A stretch of 48,681 bases of DNA. Origin: Prorocentrum cordatum (taxonomy: Eukaryota > Sar > Dinophyceae > Prorocentrales > Prorocentraceae). A program made the position numbers and the translations under genes. The notes beneath the pieces were generated by a model. It saw only the letters and a program-made list of their open reading frames with translations. It had not been told where the DNA came from and did not search any database. Shown here one piece after another: positions 1-10,767 of the stretch. The stretch spans positions 376,131-424,811 of the forward strand of contig CAUYUJ010000381.1 in assembly GCA_963575745.1 (NCBI GenBank). The letters run 5' to 3'. Numbering within the stretch: the stretch's first letter is position 1; each line of letters begins with the position of its first letter.

Positions 1-637
1 GTTTGGTTTCCTGCTGAGCCGGGTCTGACTGACCCGGGTTGGGAGATCCCCGGTGTGTGCGGCGCGAGGGCGGGCGAGGATTGTGAAATCACCAGCCCCA
101 GATCCGAGAAGCTCCTGGGAACTCTCAAGACGAGCGCACGCGGCGCCCCGGCGAGAGCCACATGTTCAAAACCATCAGCCTTAAGTCGGGCCTGTCCCTT
201 GACAGGAGCACTATTCAAACATAATCAAGAATAGTATGGGGACGCTTTTGTTTTCGGCTTGTTTCCAGTATTCGGGAGTATGTTTTGGAGTTTTGTTCGT
301 CCAAGATCCCCCGTAGGGGGACATGCCCGACTTAACACCAGCCGTAGATTTGCGAAACTACGGGCAACTGCTCAGATGAATGTGCTGCGTGCATGTTCAA
401 AACCACCGACCCTCCATCTTGGAAGGTTTCGGAGTTCTCCTGTAGACCCCAGACGACCGAAGGCGAAAGGATGTGCCGAGCGAATAGCCCAGCCAAGCCT
501 ACGGACACGTCGGATGGTGCGACAGGGTGAGTTACAGTTTGTGAAGGCCTTACGGCCAGTGCCGCCGACCCTGGATACCTCGGCCCTCGAGGGTGACGGG
601 ATGCGTGATAAGACGTCGGAGGTAAATGAAGGCGTGG
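1..637. other. No recognisable gene; short internal repeats
   Basis: I see no convincing coding sequence in this stretch. The phrase TGTTCAAAACCA occurs twice (about 163 and 393). A segment reading GATGGTGCGACAGG followed by GTGAGTTACA occurs at about 513-536 and again at 1278-1302. GTGAGT is a good eukaryotic 5' splice donor, so the second repeat could be a duplicated exon/intron border, but no reading frame around it is convincing. Confidence 0.4.
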
Positions 638-733
638 CGGAGGAGGCGGAGGAGGAGGAGGAGGAGGAGGAGGAGGGGGAGGAGGAGGAGGAGGAGGAGG
701 AGGAGGAGGAGGAGGAGGAGGAGGAGGAGGAGG
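638..733. repeat. (GGA)n microsatellite
   Basis: Nearly pure GGA/GAG trinucleotide tract. The apparent poly-Glu and poly-Pro/Ser frames through it are translation of the repeat and are not evidence of a gene. Confidence 0.95.
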
Positions 734-855
734 GCGATTCCCTTCGGGGATCATCCGTTAAAATTGGAACGATACAGAGATGATTAGCATGGACCTGCGC
801 CAAGGATGACACCACAAATCGAGAAGCATATACAATCAGCATCAGGCCACGTGCG

Positions 856-1086
856 AGGATGAGGAGGAAGGAGGAGGAGGAGAGGAGGAGGAGGAGGAGA
901 GGAGGAGGGGGAGGGGGGGGGAAAGAGGAAGGAAGAGGAGGAGGAGGAGGAGGGAGGATGAGGAGGAGGAAGGAGGAGGAGGAGGGGGAGAGGGAGGGAG
1001 AGGGTCGCCAGGGGGGATGCGCATCTGCCCCCCCCAACCCCACAACCCCCCCCTCTCCCCCCATCCCCCCCCCCATCCCCCCCTCC
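856..1086. repeat. Imperfect GGA/GAAG tract followed by C-run cluster
   Basis: A purine-only GGA/GGAA tract (about 856-1002) is followed after a short spacer by a cytosine-rich stretch with runs of six to nine C (about 1027-1086). The pair could fold G-rich against C-rich strand. Confidence 0.85.
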
Positions 1087-1163
1087 CGGTGGGGAGGGTA
1101 GGGAGGGGCTTCGCCACTACTACGATTTCCTTCTGTTTCGTGTTCGATTTCCTTCTCTTTCGG

Positions 1164-1182
1164 GCGACGACGATGACGACGA

Positions 1183-1239
<57 letters not shown>
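1164..1239. repeat. (GAC)n microsatellite
   Basis: GAC trinucleotide tract with two GAT interruptions near its start and about 20 perfect units after them. Confidence 0.95.
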
Positions 1240-1240
<1 letters not shown>

Positions 1241-1589
1241 GATCCACGCAAGACGTTAACACCGGGATGCGTCTTCTGATGGTGCGACAGGGGTGAGTTA
1301 CACATGTTGTAAGAAGTGGTGGAGCAGGACGAGGAGAAGCGCGACGACGACGATCATGGCGACGGCGAGCTGCATAAGGAGGACGGAGAGGGAGGGGGCG
1401 AGGCGAGTGGCGGAAGCAGGACGTGAGTGAGGGCCAGCAGGTGGGGGCCGAGGCGGAAGAGGACGAGGAGGCCGAGGAGGAGGAGAACGACGACGGAGGA
1501 GCTGCACACCCCTCGTGGCGAGGAGAGGTGCGCGGAGAAGCCCCCCAAAAGAGAACCCCCCGCGCTGCGTGGCGGACGCCGCCCCCCAG

Positions 1590-1640
1590 GAGCTGGAGGC
1601 CAGCTGGCGCACGGGCCAGGGCAAATGGAACGACTGGCAG
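1590..1640 (+). CDS. Possible small exon, unknown protein
   Basis: A C-run ending in AG (1588-1589) is followed by an open stretch in which nearly every codon ends in G or C. It reads ELEASWRTGQGKWNDWQ and is rich in Trp, unlike the repeat translations around it. The following bases GCGGCC would be a GC-type donor. The length is 51 nt, in phase at both ends. The product is not recognised. Chance is a real alternative in GC-rich DNA, and the upstream pyrimidine tract is short. Confidence 0.25.
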
Positions 1641-1738
1641 GCGGCCGCGGCGCCCCCCGCTCGGCGCGGCCACGCTGGCGGGCCAGACTTTGCTGCGCCC
1701 CTCTCCAGGAGGGGGAGGAGGGAGGTGGGGGCGGTGCG

Positions 1739-1739
<1 letters not shown>

Positions 1740-1769
<30 letters not shown>

Positions 1770-1804
1770 AGGGAGGGAGGGAGGGAGGGAGGGAGGGAGG
1801 GAGG
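1740..1804. repeat. (AGC)n then (GGGA)n microsatellites
   Basis: About ten AGC units (1740-1769) run into GGGA tetranucleotide repeats that reach the assembly gap. The short poly-Gln frame through it is a translation of the repeat. Confidence 0.95.
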
Positions 1805-1904
1805 NNNNNNNNNNNNNNNNNNNNNNNNNNNNNNNNNNNNNNNNNNNNNNNNNNNNNNNNNNNNNNNNNNNNNNNNNNNNNNNNNNNNNNNNNNNNNNNN
1901 NNNN
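1805..1904. other. Assembly gap (100 N)
   Basis: Exactly 100 N lie between a GGGA tract and a TAC tract. The round length suggests a scaffolding placeholder, so the true distance is unknown and the repeat arrays on both sides may be longer than shown. Confidence 0.99.
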
Positions 1905-1959
1905 TACTACTACTACTACTACTACAACTACTACTACTACGACCACTACTACTACTACT

Positions 1960-2009
<50 letters not shown>

Positions 2010-2020
2010 ATACTACTACT

Positions 2021-2097
<77 letters not shown>

Positions 2098-2291
2098 ATA
2101 CTACTACTACTACTACTATCACCACCAGCAGCAGCAGCACCATTAGCAGCAGCAGCAGTTGCAGCAGCAGCAGCAGCAGCAGGGGAGGCGGTGGCGGAGG
2201 AGCACGAGGAGGAGCAGGAAGAGGGCGAGAAGGAAGAGGAGGAGGAAGCGGAGGAGGAGGAGGAGGATGAGGAGGATGAGGAGGAGGAGGA
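1905..2291. repeat. Compound TAC / AGC / GGA microsatellite
   Basis: (TAC)n with a few TAA or ACC interruptions (1905-2118), then AGC units (2127-2180), then GGA/GAAG purine repeat (to about 2291). A GTGAGT donor-like hexamer begins at about 2301, just after the purine tract. Confidence 0.95.
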
Positions 2292-2569
2292 GGCGTTGAC
2301 GGTGAGTGTTGGGGGCCGCTGTGGTTGGATGATGGATTCTCTTCGCCGCAGCCAGGCCTGGCGCGTTGGGTTCGGGTCCTGGAGGCCGGGGATATCCCAG
2401 GTGTTGGCGTCGCTTTGGGCCGTGTTGTCTTTCCTTTTCTTCTCTTCGCACGAGCCGCAAATACTCCCCGGCCAGGATGCTAACCAGAGACTGGGAGCTA
2501 CATAGACAGATGGGCAGGTAGAGCAGGGGGCCGAGGAGAAGACCGCTCTCCACCCTCCCCTCCCCTCCC

Positions 2570-3524
2570 CCCGTCCGGCTTCTCCCCCGTCCATCTCGCA
2601 CAACGCTCATGCGACATTGCCTTTACTCCAGCTGCCCGGCGCCACGGCGCCACGACGCCACCGCTTCGTTCCTGGAGGGGCCGCGCCCAGGCGCGATGGG
2701 AGCGTCCGTCGGGCCGTTCATCCGACCTCCCCTCCCCCGCCTCCCTTCCCCTCGCTGCCCATATTCGCTCCCAGTTCCCTCCACCCCTCCTCTCCCCCAT
2801 CCATCTCCTGCCAAATCTTGCCCACCCCTCCCCCTCACAGCCGTGCACTTGCGCTTGCCGTCCGTCCCCCCCTCTTTTTCCACGCACTCTCCCCTCACCT
2901 CCTCCACTATCCCTCCTCCACTCTCTACGTACCTCTCTCCATCTCTCTCTCGCTCTCTTTCCCTCTCTCTCGCTCACTCCCTCCCTCCCTCCCTCCCGCC
3001 CTCCCTCCCTCCCTCCGCTCCCTTCAGCATCCCTCCTTCCATCCTTCCCACGGTCCCTGCATCGCCCCTCCCCTCTGTCCTCTCCCCTGCCGCTTCTCTT
3101 GCCCTCCCGCCTCCTGCCACCCTTCTCCCAAAACGACCGCTTCCTGCCCACCACTCAGGCCCAACCAACGTTCCTCCTCCCCCTTTCCTTTGCCCTAGCT
3201 CCTCGCTTGCCCGTCATTATCCTGATCTCCCCCGTCATTCTCCTGATCTCCCTCCCCCAATTAGCCCGACACGCCCCCTCCCTTCAATTCGGTCTCCCTC
3301 TCCTTCCCCAGAATTCCCTCCTCCATTCTCCAAGTGCTTCTGCATGGTCCCACCTTTCCCGTCTCCCCCACCTTGCGTCGCGGTGTTGCTCCGCATGTGG
3401 GGGCACCGCTTCACAGAATGCTCCTCCTCCTCCTCCTCCTCCTCCTCCTCCTCCCCCTCCCCCATCTCCTCCTCCTCCTCCTCCTCCTCCTCCTCCTCCT
3501 CCTCCTCCTCCTCCTCCGCCTCCT
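2570..3524. repeat. Pyrimidine-rich block with CTCT, CTCC and (CTC)n tracts
   Basis: Almost the whole stretch is C/T on the plus strand, with CT dinucleotides near 2942-2975, CTCC tetranucleotides near 2978-3018 and a (CTC)n tract at 3421-3524. Long Ser/Pro/Leu frames run through it on the plus strand, but their composition simply follows the repeat. No exon stands out. Confidence 0.8.
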
Positions 3525-4095
3525 CATTCAACATCTCCACCAACTTCTCCCTCCTCCTTCTGAAGTGGGTCCCTGGATTCCCTGCGTCCAGAGTCGTGGA
3601 GGATCGGTGCGGTCTGGCGCACATCAGCGGAAGGCCCCGAGGTGGGCCACAAGTGCGCCACGGATGCGCCGCCCGTGGCGCGGACAGGGCTGGGTGGGCG
3701 GCGAGACCTGGGACCCAGTGGGCGGGGGGTGGCAGGAGGTCGAGGGACCGTCGACCCCCTGCCCCCCAGCCCTCCCTTCCGCTTCCTGGGCCCCGTCTCT
3801 CTCTCTTCTCCCCTGCTTCCTTCCCCTCCCCCGGTGCCCCCCCACCCCTCCCGTCGTAAAAGGATCGGGGGTCACGGCCGTGACTGCTGCTGCGGCTACA
3901 TTGCGGTCTGCCCCCGAACTCGCAGCGTCGGCCATGGTGCGAGACAACACCATTGTTTCGTTCACCATCGATCCGAGCCCTGATGTCGAAAAACAATACC
4001 TGAGACGTACCCAGGCCCTTCTCCAGGCGATGCGAATAGTTGTATGAACGTCCCATACAAAGGAACCCATCGCCAGATGTGTACGATCCTGCGCT
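3525..4095. other. Unassigned unique sequence
   Basis: GC-rich sequence without a recognisable product. Around 3935-4047 a plus frame reads plausibly (VRDNTIVSFTIDP), but the opposite strand is open over the same bases and no splice borders are clear, so no gene is called. Confidence 0.4.
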
Positions 4096-4119
4096 GTCCT
4101 CATCTCTGCCGTGCTTCCG

Positions 4120-4380
4120 AGGAGCCCATGAAAGTGGCAACAGCTGCGCCCTTCGCAGCACGAGGGAGCCGCGAGGTCTCAAATGGATCTGCGCTGCACT
4201 AACCTCCGCCGTGCCTTTCAGGAGCCCGCGAAAGTGCCGACAATTGCGCAGTTCGCAGCCCCCAAGGGAGCCGCGAGGTCCCAACTGGATCCGCGTGGCC
4301 CCCGACTCCGCTGGACCTCCCAGGCGCCCACTAAAGTGGCGACAGCTGCGCAGGTCGCAGCCTCCGAGGGAGCAGTGGAG
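4120..4380. repeat. About 100-bp tandem repeat, 2.6 copies
   Basis: Units begin at about 4120, 4220 and 4322, marked by AGG(A/C)GCCC followed by AAAGTG and then GCGCA/GCGCC plus TCGCAGC. Spacings are 100 and 102 bp. The plus frame from 4183 reads two diverged protein-like copies (QEPAKVPTIAQFAA and QAPTKVATAAQVAA), but the 100-bp spacing breaks frame between the first two units, so coding is doubtful. Confidence 0.75.
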
Positions 4381-4865
4381 GAGGAGGGGAGAGGAGGAGG
4401 AGGAGTGGATACCACAGTGCTCTTATTCAAAACGAATACCCAACACACAGCAGGGCTGGGAATCAAGAGGAGCAGGGGGCAAGTCTTGTCTCGATGTGTT
4501 GCTTATATCAGAAAAGAGGCGAGAAGCGAAGGAGGTCGGGCACCCCGACAGCAGCGGGGGCAAAGGGTCGGGCGTTGCTAGAAGTGCCCCCGGGCCCAAG
4601 GTGCCCCCAGGATTTCCCAAGGAGGCCCCCACGGCCTCCGGAGCACCCCTCGCGGCCCAGGTGGCCCCGGGGTCTCCAACATGGGGCGAGCAGCTGCGGG
4701 CTCTTGTAGCCAGGGGCAGTCCTGGCAACACCCGAAAGGGTGGGTGGAGGCAGCCTGCTGGGGGGCGGGGCGATCGCGAGACCGCAGAGGCCGCAGGAGG
4801 GCGAGGAGGCGGAGGAGCAGAGGATGCCGCCATAGGGGAAACCGCCACAGGTTCTGCACCGTGTT

Positions 4866-4960
4866 CGGGCTCCCGGGGCCCTCCACGGGCCCCGGGGCCG
4901 TCAGAAGAAGATTCAGTATGGACAAGTGGCCCTGGGGGGAGGCCCTGGGGCCCAGGACCC
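4866..4960 (+). repeat. Dispersed repeat R1, copy A
   Basis: First of four copies of a roughly 100-bp dispersed sequence. Landmarks in order are CTCCACGGGCC, GTCAGAA, a block like CAGGATGAAGA, and GGCCCTGGG with CCAGGACCC. The other copies are at 5232, 34205 and about 43010. On the minus strand three copies read a similar peptide (RVLDPGPG or close), which suggests descent from one sequence. It may be a retroposed or intronic repeat. Confidence 0.65.
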
Positions 4961-5114
4961 GACTCCCCCATGCCAAGATGGTCGCCATGTAGGCAGTAGG
5001 CATAGTGCAGCCCCTGGCCCGAAGAACACAGAGCAATCGTGGCTTGACTCAGGCCCTCCGTTATGAGGGCTGCCCCTAAACATGTGGGTGGCTTCGTCTG
5101 AGGTGCCTGCAGGA

Positions 5115-5193
5115 AAACGCCCCATCCCTAATTGTTCTGGCCCTCCTAACGTAGGTCCCCTCCCGAAGGATCAGGGGTACAGTTATTGCTGAT
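5115..5193 (+). repeat. Dispersed repeat R2, copy 1
   Basis: The segment from CCCCATCCCTAATTGTTCTG to GTTATTGCTGATCA is matched at 31811-31889 at roughly three-quarters identity, with the same order of landmarks (GCCCTCC, AAC, TAGG, AGGGGT, ATTG). Both copies are on the plus strand. Confidence 0.65.
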
Positions 5194-5231
5194 CAAGAAA
5201 GGAAGCGGGTCCTGCGATTTTTTGCTGACTT

Positions 5232-5335
5232 CGGGCTCTCGGGGCCCTCCACGGGCCTCCCAGGATTATCAGAAAGCGACCCAGGATGAAGAGCTGGTCC
5301 TGGGCGAAGGCCCCCGGGTCCCGGGTCCAGGACCC
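5232..5335 (+). repeat. Dispersed repeat R1, copy B
   Basis: Second R1 copy, only about 270 bp after copy A and in the same orientation. It carries CTCCACGGGCC, CAGGATGAAGAGCTGG and GGTCCAGGACCC. Its minus-strand reading includes GKRVLDPGPGGLRPG, close to that of copy C. Confidence 0.65.
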
Positions 5336-5903
5336 GTTTCCCAATTACAGGACTCTCTTCCGTCATGCCAAGGAGGCCACCGCTCTCGTTCTTTCGTCCT
5401 CTCAGGGGCAACGCTAGGGGGGGGGGGGATTGGCGAAAGGGGGTACGCAGGGGGGGACGCATCGGTCCCTAAGCGCCGATTCGACGCCGAGAGGGGCCAG
5501 ACAGCCCACCCTGTCCAGGAAATTTCGGATTCGCGATGCCACCGATCTCCCCCTGTCTGTCCCCCTCGGCCTCCCAGCATCGCTTGCAGAGGTGGAGCAG
5601 ATCTGCGGCGACTGGGATCCTCACCGCCGCCGGCCGCCACGCGAGCGCGGGGCCGTTTTCAGCACAGTCCATGGGCAGCGGGTCCAGCGTTACAGTTTGG
5701 GCGAGCAGTGGATACATGTAGGAGAAATCAGTGATGTGCAACCTTTGGATTGATAGTAATTCGGCCTGGGCGTTAGTGAAGAACCGGCCATCACCCCTCT
5801 CGATTGAGGTTGCGGATCCGCTTCGCTATCTATTTTCAGGTGGATCGTGATGCGAACGGCACGCGTGCGGGCCAGCGGGGACAGCGTCAAATCATGTACA
5901 CTA

Positions 5904-6055
5904 CCAGCCTGGAACATATCCCTATCCCTAAGCTGGGCATCGCCTCAACGCAATGCCAATCTTAGGGGTTCCCTTAGTTTTTCAGGGCGCATCCCTAAGA
6001 TTGTCATCGCCTTTTGGCGTGTCAATCTTAGGGATAGGGATACGTTCGAGGCTGG
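5904..6055. mobile_element. 152-bp element M1 with 29-bp terminal inverted repeats
   Basis: The left end (5904-5932) runs from CCAGCCTGGAAC to CCCTAAG. The right end (6027-6055) is its reverse complement with two mismatches. A second nested inverted repeat (about 5991-6036, ATCCCTAAGATTG against CAATCTTAGGGAT) lies inside the right half. GTACA occurs three bases outside each end (5896-5900 and 6059-6063) and may be a target-site duplication. The size and structure fit a MITE or an introner-type element. There is no coding capacity. Confidence 0.7.
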
Positions 6056-7100
6056 TGAGTACATATGGAAGTTGTCAGGGGGGGAAGTGTGGGCGGTCAA
6101 TGGAATCATCCAGCCGCCTGCGGTAAACGCCGCCACCGTGCCAGCGCAGCAGCGCAGAAGGGATGCGGTCGAGCAGAAGGTCCACGCCAGTTCGCTGCCC
6201 TTGCTGAGCCGGATCGGGTCGTGAGCACCTCCTCCGTGTCCTCTGCGTCGTTCTCCTCCTGCTTCCTCTCTGGAATCCCGTTGTCCTCATCCTGAACGCT
6301 CCTGGACGCTCCTCCTCCCCCCCCTCATCGCTCCGCCTCCCTCTTAAGAGCATCCTTGGCACTTTCTGGCGGGGGGGGGGGGCTCCGTGGGGGGCCGCTT
6401 TGGGGGGGGCCTGGTTTGGGGGGTCCTCGAGGGTCGGAAGGGGCGTCTTAGGCATATGGCGGCCCTCCGCCAAGCCCTCCCGAGGGGGGCGACAGGTTAG
6501 GTGGGGTCGTCGTTTTGAGCCCCCGTTGGGGGGCAGTCTTCCAACGTCTTGGGAGATTTGCGATGGGAAGCGGGAAAAGCCCAGGAACAGAAAACCCAGC
6601 GATCCGACAATTCGACCAAAATTGGAGAGGCGGGTTTTCGACCGTTCTCGGCCTCCGGGGGCCCTTGCCGGGACCGTCAAAGAATTACTTACAACGAACA
6701 CTGGCCCTAGGGAAGTGGTCCAGGCCTCGAGGGCCCCCGCATCGAAAAAATGGAAGCGGACGGATGTCTGGGAACGTAGCAGTTCGGCTGACTTCCAATT
6801 GATGTTGGCTGCTTCGGGCCTCGAGGGGGGCTTTCTTTGGGGCTTTCGGGGGACATCTTGGAGTCGTTGGGGTGTCGTTGAGCCGTCTTGGGCTGGTCTT
6901 CGAGCATCATGTCGCCGTTATGTCTCGATTTGGGGTCCTCTTGAAGCCGTCGTGAGGCCGAAGATGGCGCTGGAAAGCGGATAAAGGTGGGTAGGTTCGG
7001 AGAACGCGTGCGGCAGGGAGAGCGGGGTCGACCCTGAGAAATGACATCATCCTGAGGTACCAGTTAACCCATGTTGTGTTTATGCTTGCGATTCGGATGG
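6056..7100. other. Unassigned sequence with G-runs
   Basis: No recognisable gene. G-runs of eight or more occur near 6370 and 6400. The part from about 6810 to 6960 has the quasi-periodic CTTGGGG/GGCC texture seen in larger fields elsewhere in the window. Confidence 0.4.
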
Positions 7101-7110
7101 TCCAAGTCAT

Positions 7111-7918
7111 TGTGATGATAGTGTTGATGATGATGACGATGCTGACGATGATGACGATGATGGTGATGCTGATGATGAAGATGATGAATATTAAGGTGAT
7201 GATCATGTTGATGATGAGTATGCTGCTGATGATGATGAGTGTAACGATGATGGTGACGACGATAATGTTGATGATGGTGATGATGATGAGGATGATGAGG
7301 ATGACGATGATGATGGTGATGATGATGGTGATGATGACGATGATGATGATGCTGATGATGATGGTGGTGGTTATGGTATTAATGCAGATGACGATGGTGA
7401 CGACGATGATGCTGATGATGCTGATGATGAAGAAGAGTGGCGACGATGATAATGACGACGACGATGGCGATACCGATGACGATTACGTTGTTGATGATGA
7501 TGAGGATGAGGGCGAGGATGAGGATGTGGATGAGGACCAGGATGACGATATTGAAGACGACGCTGCTGATGATGACGATGATGCTGATGATGTTGTTGAT
7601 GATGAGGATGGTAATGACGATCATGGTGGTGGTGATGTTGTTGGTGAAGATGACGATGGAGACGATGATGACGATGATAAGGAGTATGACGACGACGGCG
7701 ATGACCATGACGATGACGATGACGATGACGATACTGGTGGCGATTACGATGTTGATGATGAGGATAATGATGAGGATGAGTACGATGATGACGATGTTGT
7801 TGATAATGGTATTGATGATGAAGACAGCGACGCGGATGCTGATGATGAAGATTGTCTGATGACAATGATGATGGTGGTGGTTATGATACTGAATAAGATG
7901 AGAATGGGGATGTGAATG

Positions 7919-7969
<51 letters not shown>

Positions 7970-7971
7970 GT
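7111..7971. repeat. Degenerate (GAT)n tract, about 0.86 kb
   Basis: GAT/GAC trinucleotides with scattered GTT, GGT and GCT interruptions, ending in a purer GAT run near 7920-7967. One frame is an uninterrupted Asp-rich ORF and another is Met-rich. Because several frames are open and the content follows the repeat, I treat it as an ageing microsatellite and not a gene. Confidence 0.85.
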
Positions 7972-8532
7972 GAGGAGGAGGAGGAGGAGGAGGAGGAGGA
8001 GGAGAAGCAGGAGCAGGAGGAAGAGGATGAGGACAAAGAGGAGGAGGAGGAGGTGGAGGAGGGGGATAATGTTGATGGTAATGGAGGTGACGGGGAGGAG
8101 GAGAAGAAGGAGGAGGAGGAGAAGGAGGAGGAGAGGGATGAGGAAGAAGAGAAGGGAGGGAGACGAGGGAGGAAGAGGACGACGAGGGAGAGAGAGAGAG
8201 AGAGAGAGAGAGAAAAAAGGAAAAGGGGAAGGACCAATAATAGAAGGGTGAGGAGGAGATGGAGGAGGAGGAGGGAGGAGGAGGAGGAGGAGGAGGAGGA
8301 GGAGGAGGAGGGGAAGGAGGAGGAAGTAGTGGAGGAATCACAGGAGGAGAAGGAGGAGGAGATGGGAACAGGGCAGGAAGAGGCGGAGGAGAGGGAGGGG
8401 CGGGAACGGAGGAGAAAGTCGATCAGGGTGAGGAATGGGAGGAGTGGGAGGAAGAGGAGATGAAGGTGGAGGGGGAAGAGAAAAAGGAGGAGGAGGACCA
8501 GGAGGAAAAGGAGGAGGAGGAGGACCAGGGGC
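7972..8532. repeat. Purine-only GGA/GAAG tract
   Basis: Directly continues the GAT tract as GAG/GGA repeats, with a GA dinucleotide run near 8187-8213. It is almost pure purine on the plus strand, so the complement is a long polypyrimidine strand and triplex (H-DNA) formation is plausible. Confidence 0.9.
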
Positions 8533-8571
8533 CGCGCCTCCCTTTGCCCCCCTTTCCTGCCTCCTCGCCAG

Positions 8572-8704
8572 GAGCTCGTCTACAGCACCTCCATAAAGTT
8601 CCGGCGCTGGCAGTCGGTCTGCAACGTGGGCGCGGAGGCCCCGAGGGAGGGCCTGGGCGGCACGGCGCGGGGAGCCTTCGTCGCGCGGAGCGCAGAGGGA
8701 CTTG
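8572..8704 (+). CDS. Candidate internal exon, unknown protein
   Basis: A clear pyrimidine tract (about 8537-8569) ends in CGCCAG, and the open stretch begins GAG CTC GTC TAC. Codons end mostly in G or C, and the peptide (ELVYSTSIKFRRWQSVCNVG then EAPREGLGG) has normal composition, unlike the repeat translations on either side. GCAAGT at 8705 is a textbook GC-type donor, a class used often in dinoflagellates. The length is 133 nt. The product is not recognised. Confidence 0.4.
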
Positions 8705-9011
8705 GCAAGTGGCGCGCGGAGCCCTTATCCGCTGCGGCTTGGAATTTCGGGCTCCCTTCACCAGCAACCCGAGGCGCACTGGACAGGGGCAGAAATCTGC
8801 CCCCATAGGCTCGACCTTTATCCACATCCAAGGTGCGCCTCGGCCTTGCGGCGCCCCTTCCAAGGTAGTCCAAGACGCACTGGACATGACTACAAATATT
8901 GCCCGCATTTTTTTCGGCAGTATCCTGGATCGCCTTGCGGAAGAACGAGCGCACGAAGACGAGAGATGCACGGGGATTGGACGCTCGAGCAATGGCAATA
9001 TAAGAAACAAC

Positions 9012-9312
9012 TGAGGAGGAGGAGGAGGAGGAGGAGGAGGAGGAGGAGGAGGAGGAGGAGGAGGAGGGGAGGAGGAAGGAGGAGGAGGGAGGGAGATGAG
9101 GAGGAGGAGGAGGAGGAGGAGGAGGAGGAGGAGGAGGAGGAGGAGGAGAGGAGGAGGTGGAGGAGAAGGAGGAGGAGGAGGAGGAGGAGGTGGAGGAGAA
9201 GAGGAGGAGGGAGGAGGGGGGTGGAGGAGAAGGAGGAGGAGGGAGGAGGGGGAGGAGGAGAAGGGGGAGGTGGAGGAGAAGGAGGAGGAGGGAGGAGGGG
9301 GAGGAGGAGGAG
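9012..9312. repeat. (GGA)n purine tract
   Basis: About 300 bases of GGA units with GAAG and GGGG interruptions, nearly pure purine. Arg-, Glu- and Gly-rich frames through it are translations of the repeat. Confidence 0.95.
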
Positions 9313-9341
9313 GTCAGAAACATGCGTGGATGTTCGGAGTT

Positions 9342-9460
9342 CCGCGCGGGTCTCTTGGGTCGGCGCTGGGCCTCCCCTGGCGGCGCCTCCAGCGCCGCCC
9401 CCGGGCGGGCTCCGCACGCCATGGATGGGGATTTCCAGCGCCGCCCAGGAGATCTGCGGG
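9342..9460. mobile_element. Foldback element H, copy 1
   Basis: Left arm 9351-9369 (TCTCTTGGGTCGGCGCTGG) pairs with right arm 9435-9452 (CCAGCGCCGCCCAGGAGA). Between the arms is a second hairpin, GGCGGCGCC against GGCGCCGCC-like bases. GCGCGG lies just outside the left arm. Related copies are at 33981 and 36479. There is no coding capacity. The shape suits a non-autonomous TIR or introner-like element. Confidence 0.6.
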
Positions 9461-10078
9461 GGTGGACAGACCTTCTTCCCTCACACGTCGATTAGCGAAC
9501 TGGCCGTTCTCGGTTCGCGAGAGGGCGTCGCGGCCGTCATCTTTGCGGGTCCAGATCCGTCGGTTTCGGTCCCAGGCCGTGTTCACTAAAGGGAGGTTTA
9601 CTAAAGGGAGGTTTGCTCACCACCGAAATCTGGGCGGGCCTCCGAGAAAGTCTGCTTGTGCGGTTCTTCCAGGTCCTCCAGGGGTGGCTCAGGCTCCTGG
9701 CCACTCGAAAAAACCATCGCTCCTTTTCGGCACCCGGGGTGCAGGTTCCGCGCCCCGTTGCCGTCAGGCAGAAGCACTTGGGACGAAGAGTTGGCCACAG
9801 GAAGGAGTCTGTTTCGCACGGGGCTAGGACGAGGATAAGTCAGGTCCACAGCGTTCCCGAGCGCTCTCGGAGCGTTCCGGACCGCTCTGAGAAGGCTGCG
9901 ACGCCCGATGCATCTTCCAGAGCCGCGAGATCTCAGAGAGTCTGCATGTATTCTCACCGGAAATTGTCCTCGTCCTGGCTTCGTCTGAAGTTTCTAAAGC
10001 TCCAAGGAGCAGAGACTAACACATGTGTTCGTCAGAGATCGGGGGGGGCACAGATCCGTATGCACCATACTTCGCGAC
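9461..10078. other. Unassigned sequence
   Basis: No product recognised. A 16-bp unit (CACTAAAGGGAGGTTT-like) is repeated in tandem at about 9583-9615. Nothing else structured was seen. Confidence 0.4.
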
Positions 10079-10113
10079 CTTCCTCCTCCTCCTCCTCCTC
10101 CTCCTCCTCCTCC
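10079..10113. repeat. (CTC)n microsatellite
   Basis: Short, nearly pure CTC tract. Weaker CATCATCA repeats follow near 10138-10170. Confidence 0.9.
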
Positions 10114-10617
10114 GTTTCGTCGACCTGCCCCATCCCCCTCATCATCAGCATCCTCATCATCACCATCATCAGCTCAGTTCCTCTCCTTCTTTTAGGGAAG
10201 TGCTGCGTCCTGGTCCACCGGCGATCCTCCGTGTTACGCCGTCTTCCGTGTTTCACACCGATGTCGGCTCCAGGTGCAATCCTCCTCGTCTTCTTCTCCT
10301 CCGCCATGCCTCCTCCTCCTCGACCCCTTTCGTCCAGTATGGAAGAGAATGAAGGCGACAGTGGGGGGGGGGGACAGAAGGAGAACGGGACGGGGTGGTA
10401 CCGAGTTCGGCTACCGGGGGGGGGGAAGGGGCTTTGGATAGGGATGTGAGGGGAAGGGGGAGGCCAGAGGTGCGTAGCCACCGCACGACTGTCGAAACAA
10501 TTACCAAATCAAATCAGCCAGCCAGCCAGCCAGACCAACCAGCTTACCCGCTTACACCTGCCGCCTGCCCTCCGTCACTACGGTGTGGGATGGTCCTGCA
10601 CGCGCGCGCATTCCCTC

Positions 10618-10720
10618 AACATCATCATCAGCACCATCGTCATCATCACCAGCGTCATCATTGCCATCGTCATCACCAGTATCCCCATCACCATCACCAA
10701 CATCGCCGCTTCACCGTCGG

Positions 10721-10767
<47 letters not shown>

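Noticed and set aside
372-1946. Very long minus-strand frame across poly-Ser, Pro and Arg sequence and the N gap
   Set aside because: The frame passes through four microsatellites and 100 unknown bases. Its composition is a translation of the repeats, with no domain.
7076-7915. 280-codon Met- and Asp-rich plus frame
   Set aside because: It is the GAT repeat read in frame. Overlapping frames are equally open and no start context or splice signal supports a gene.
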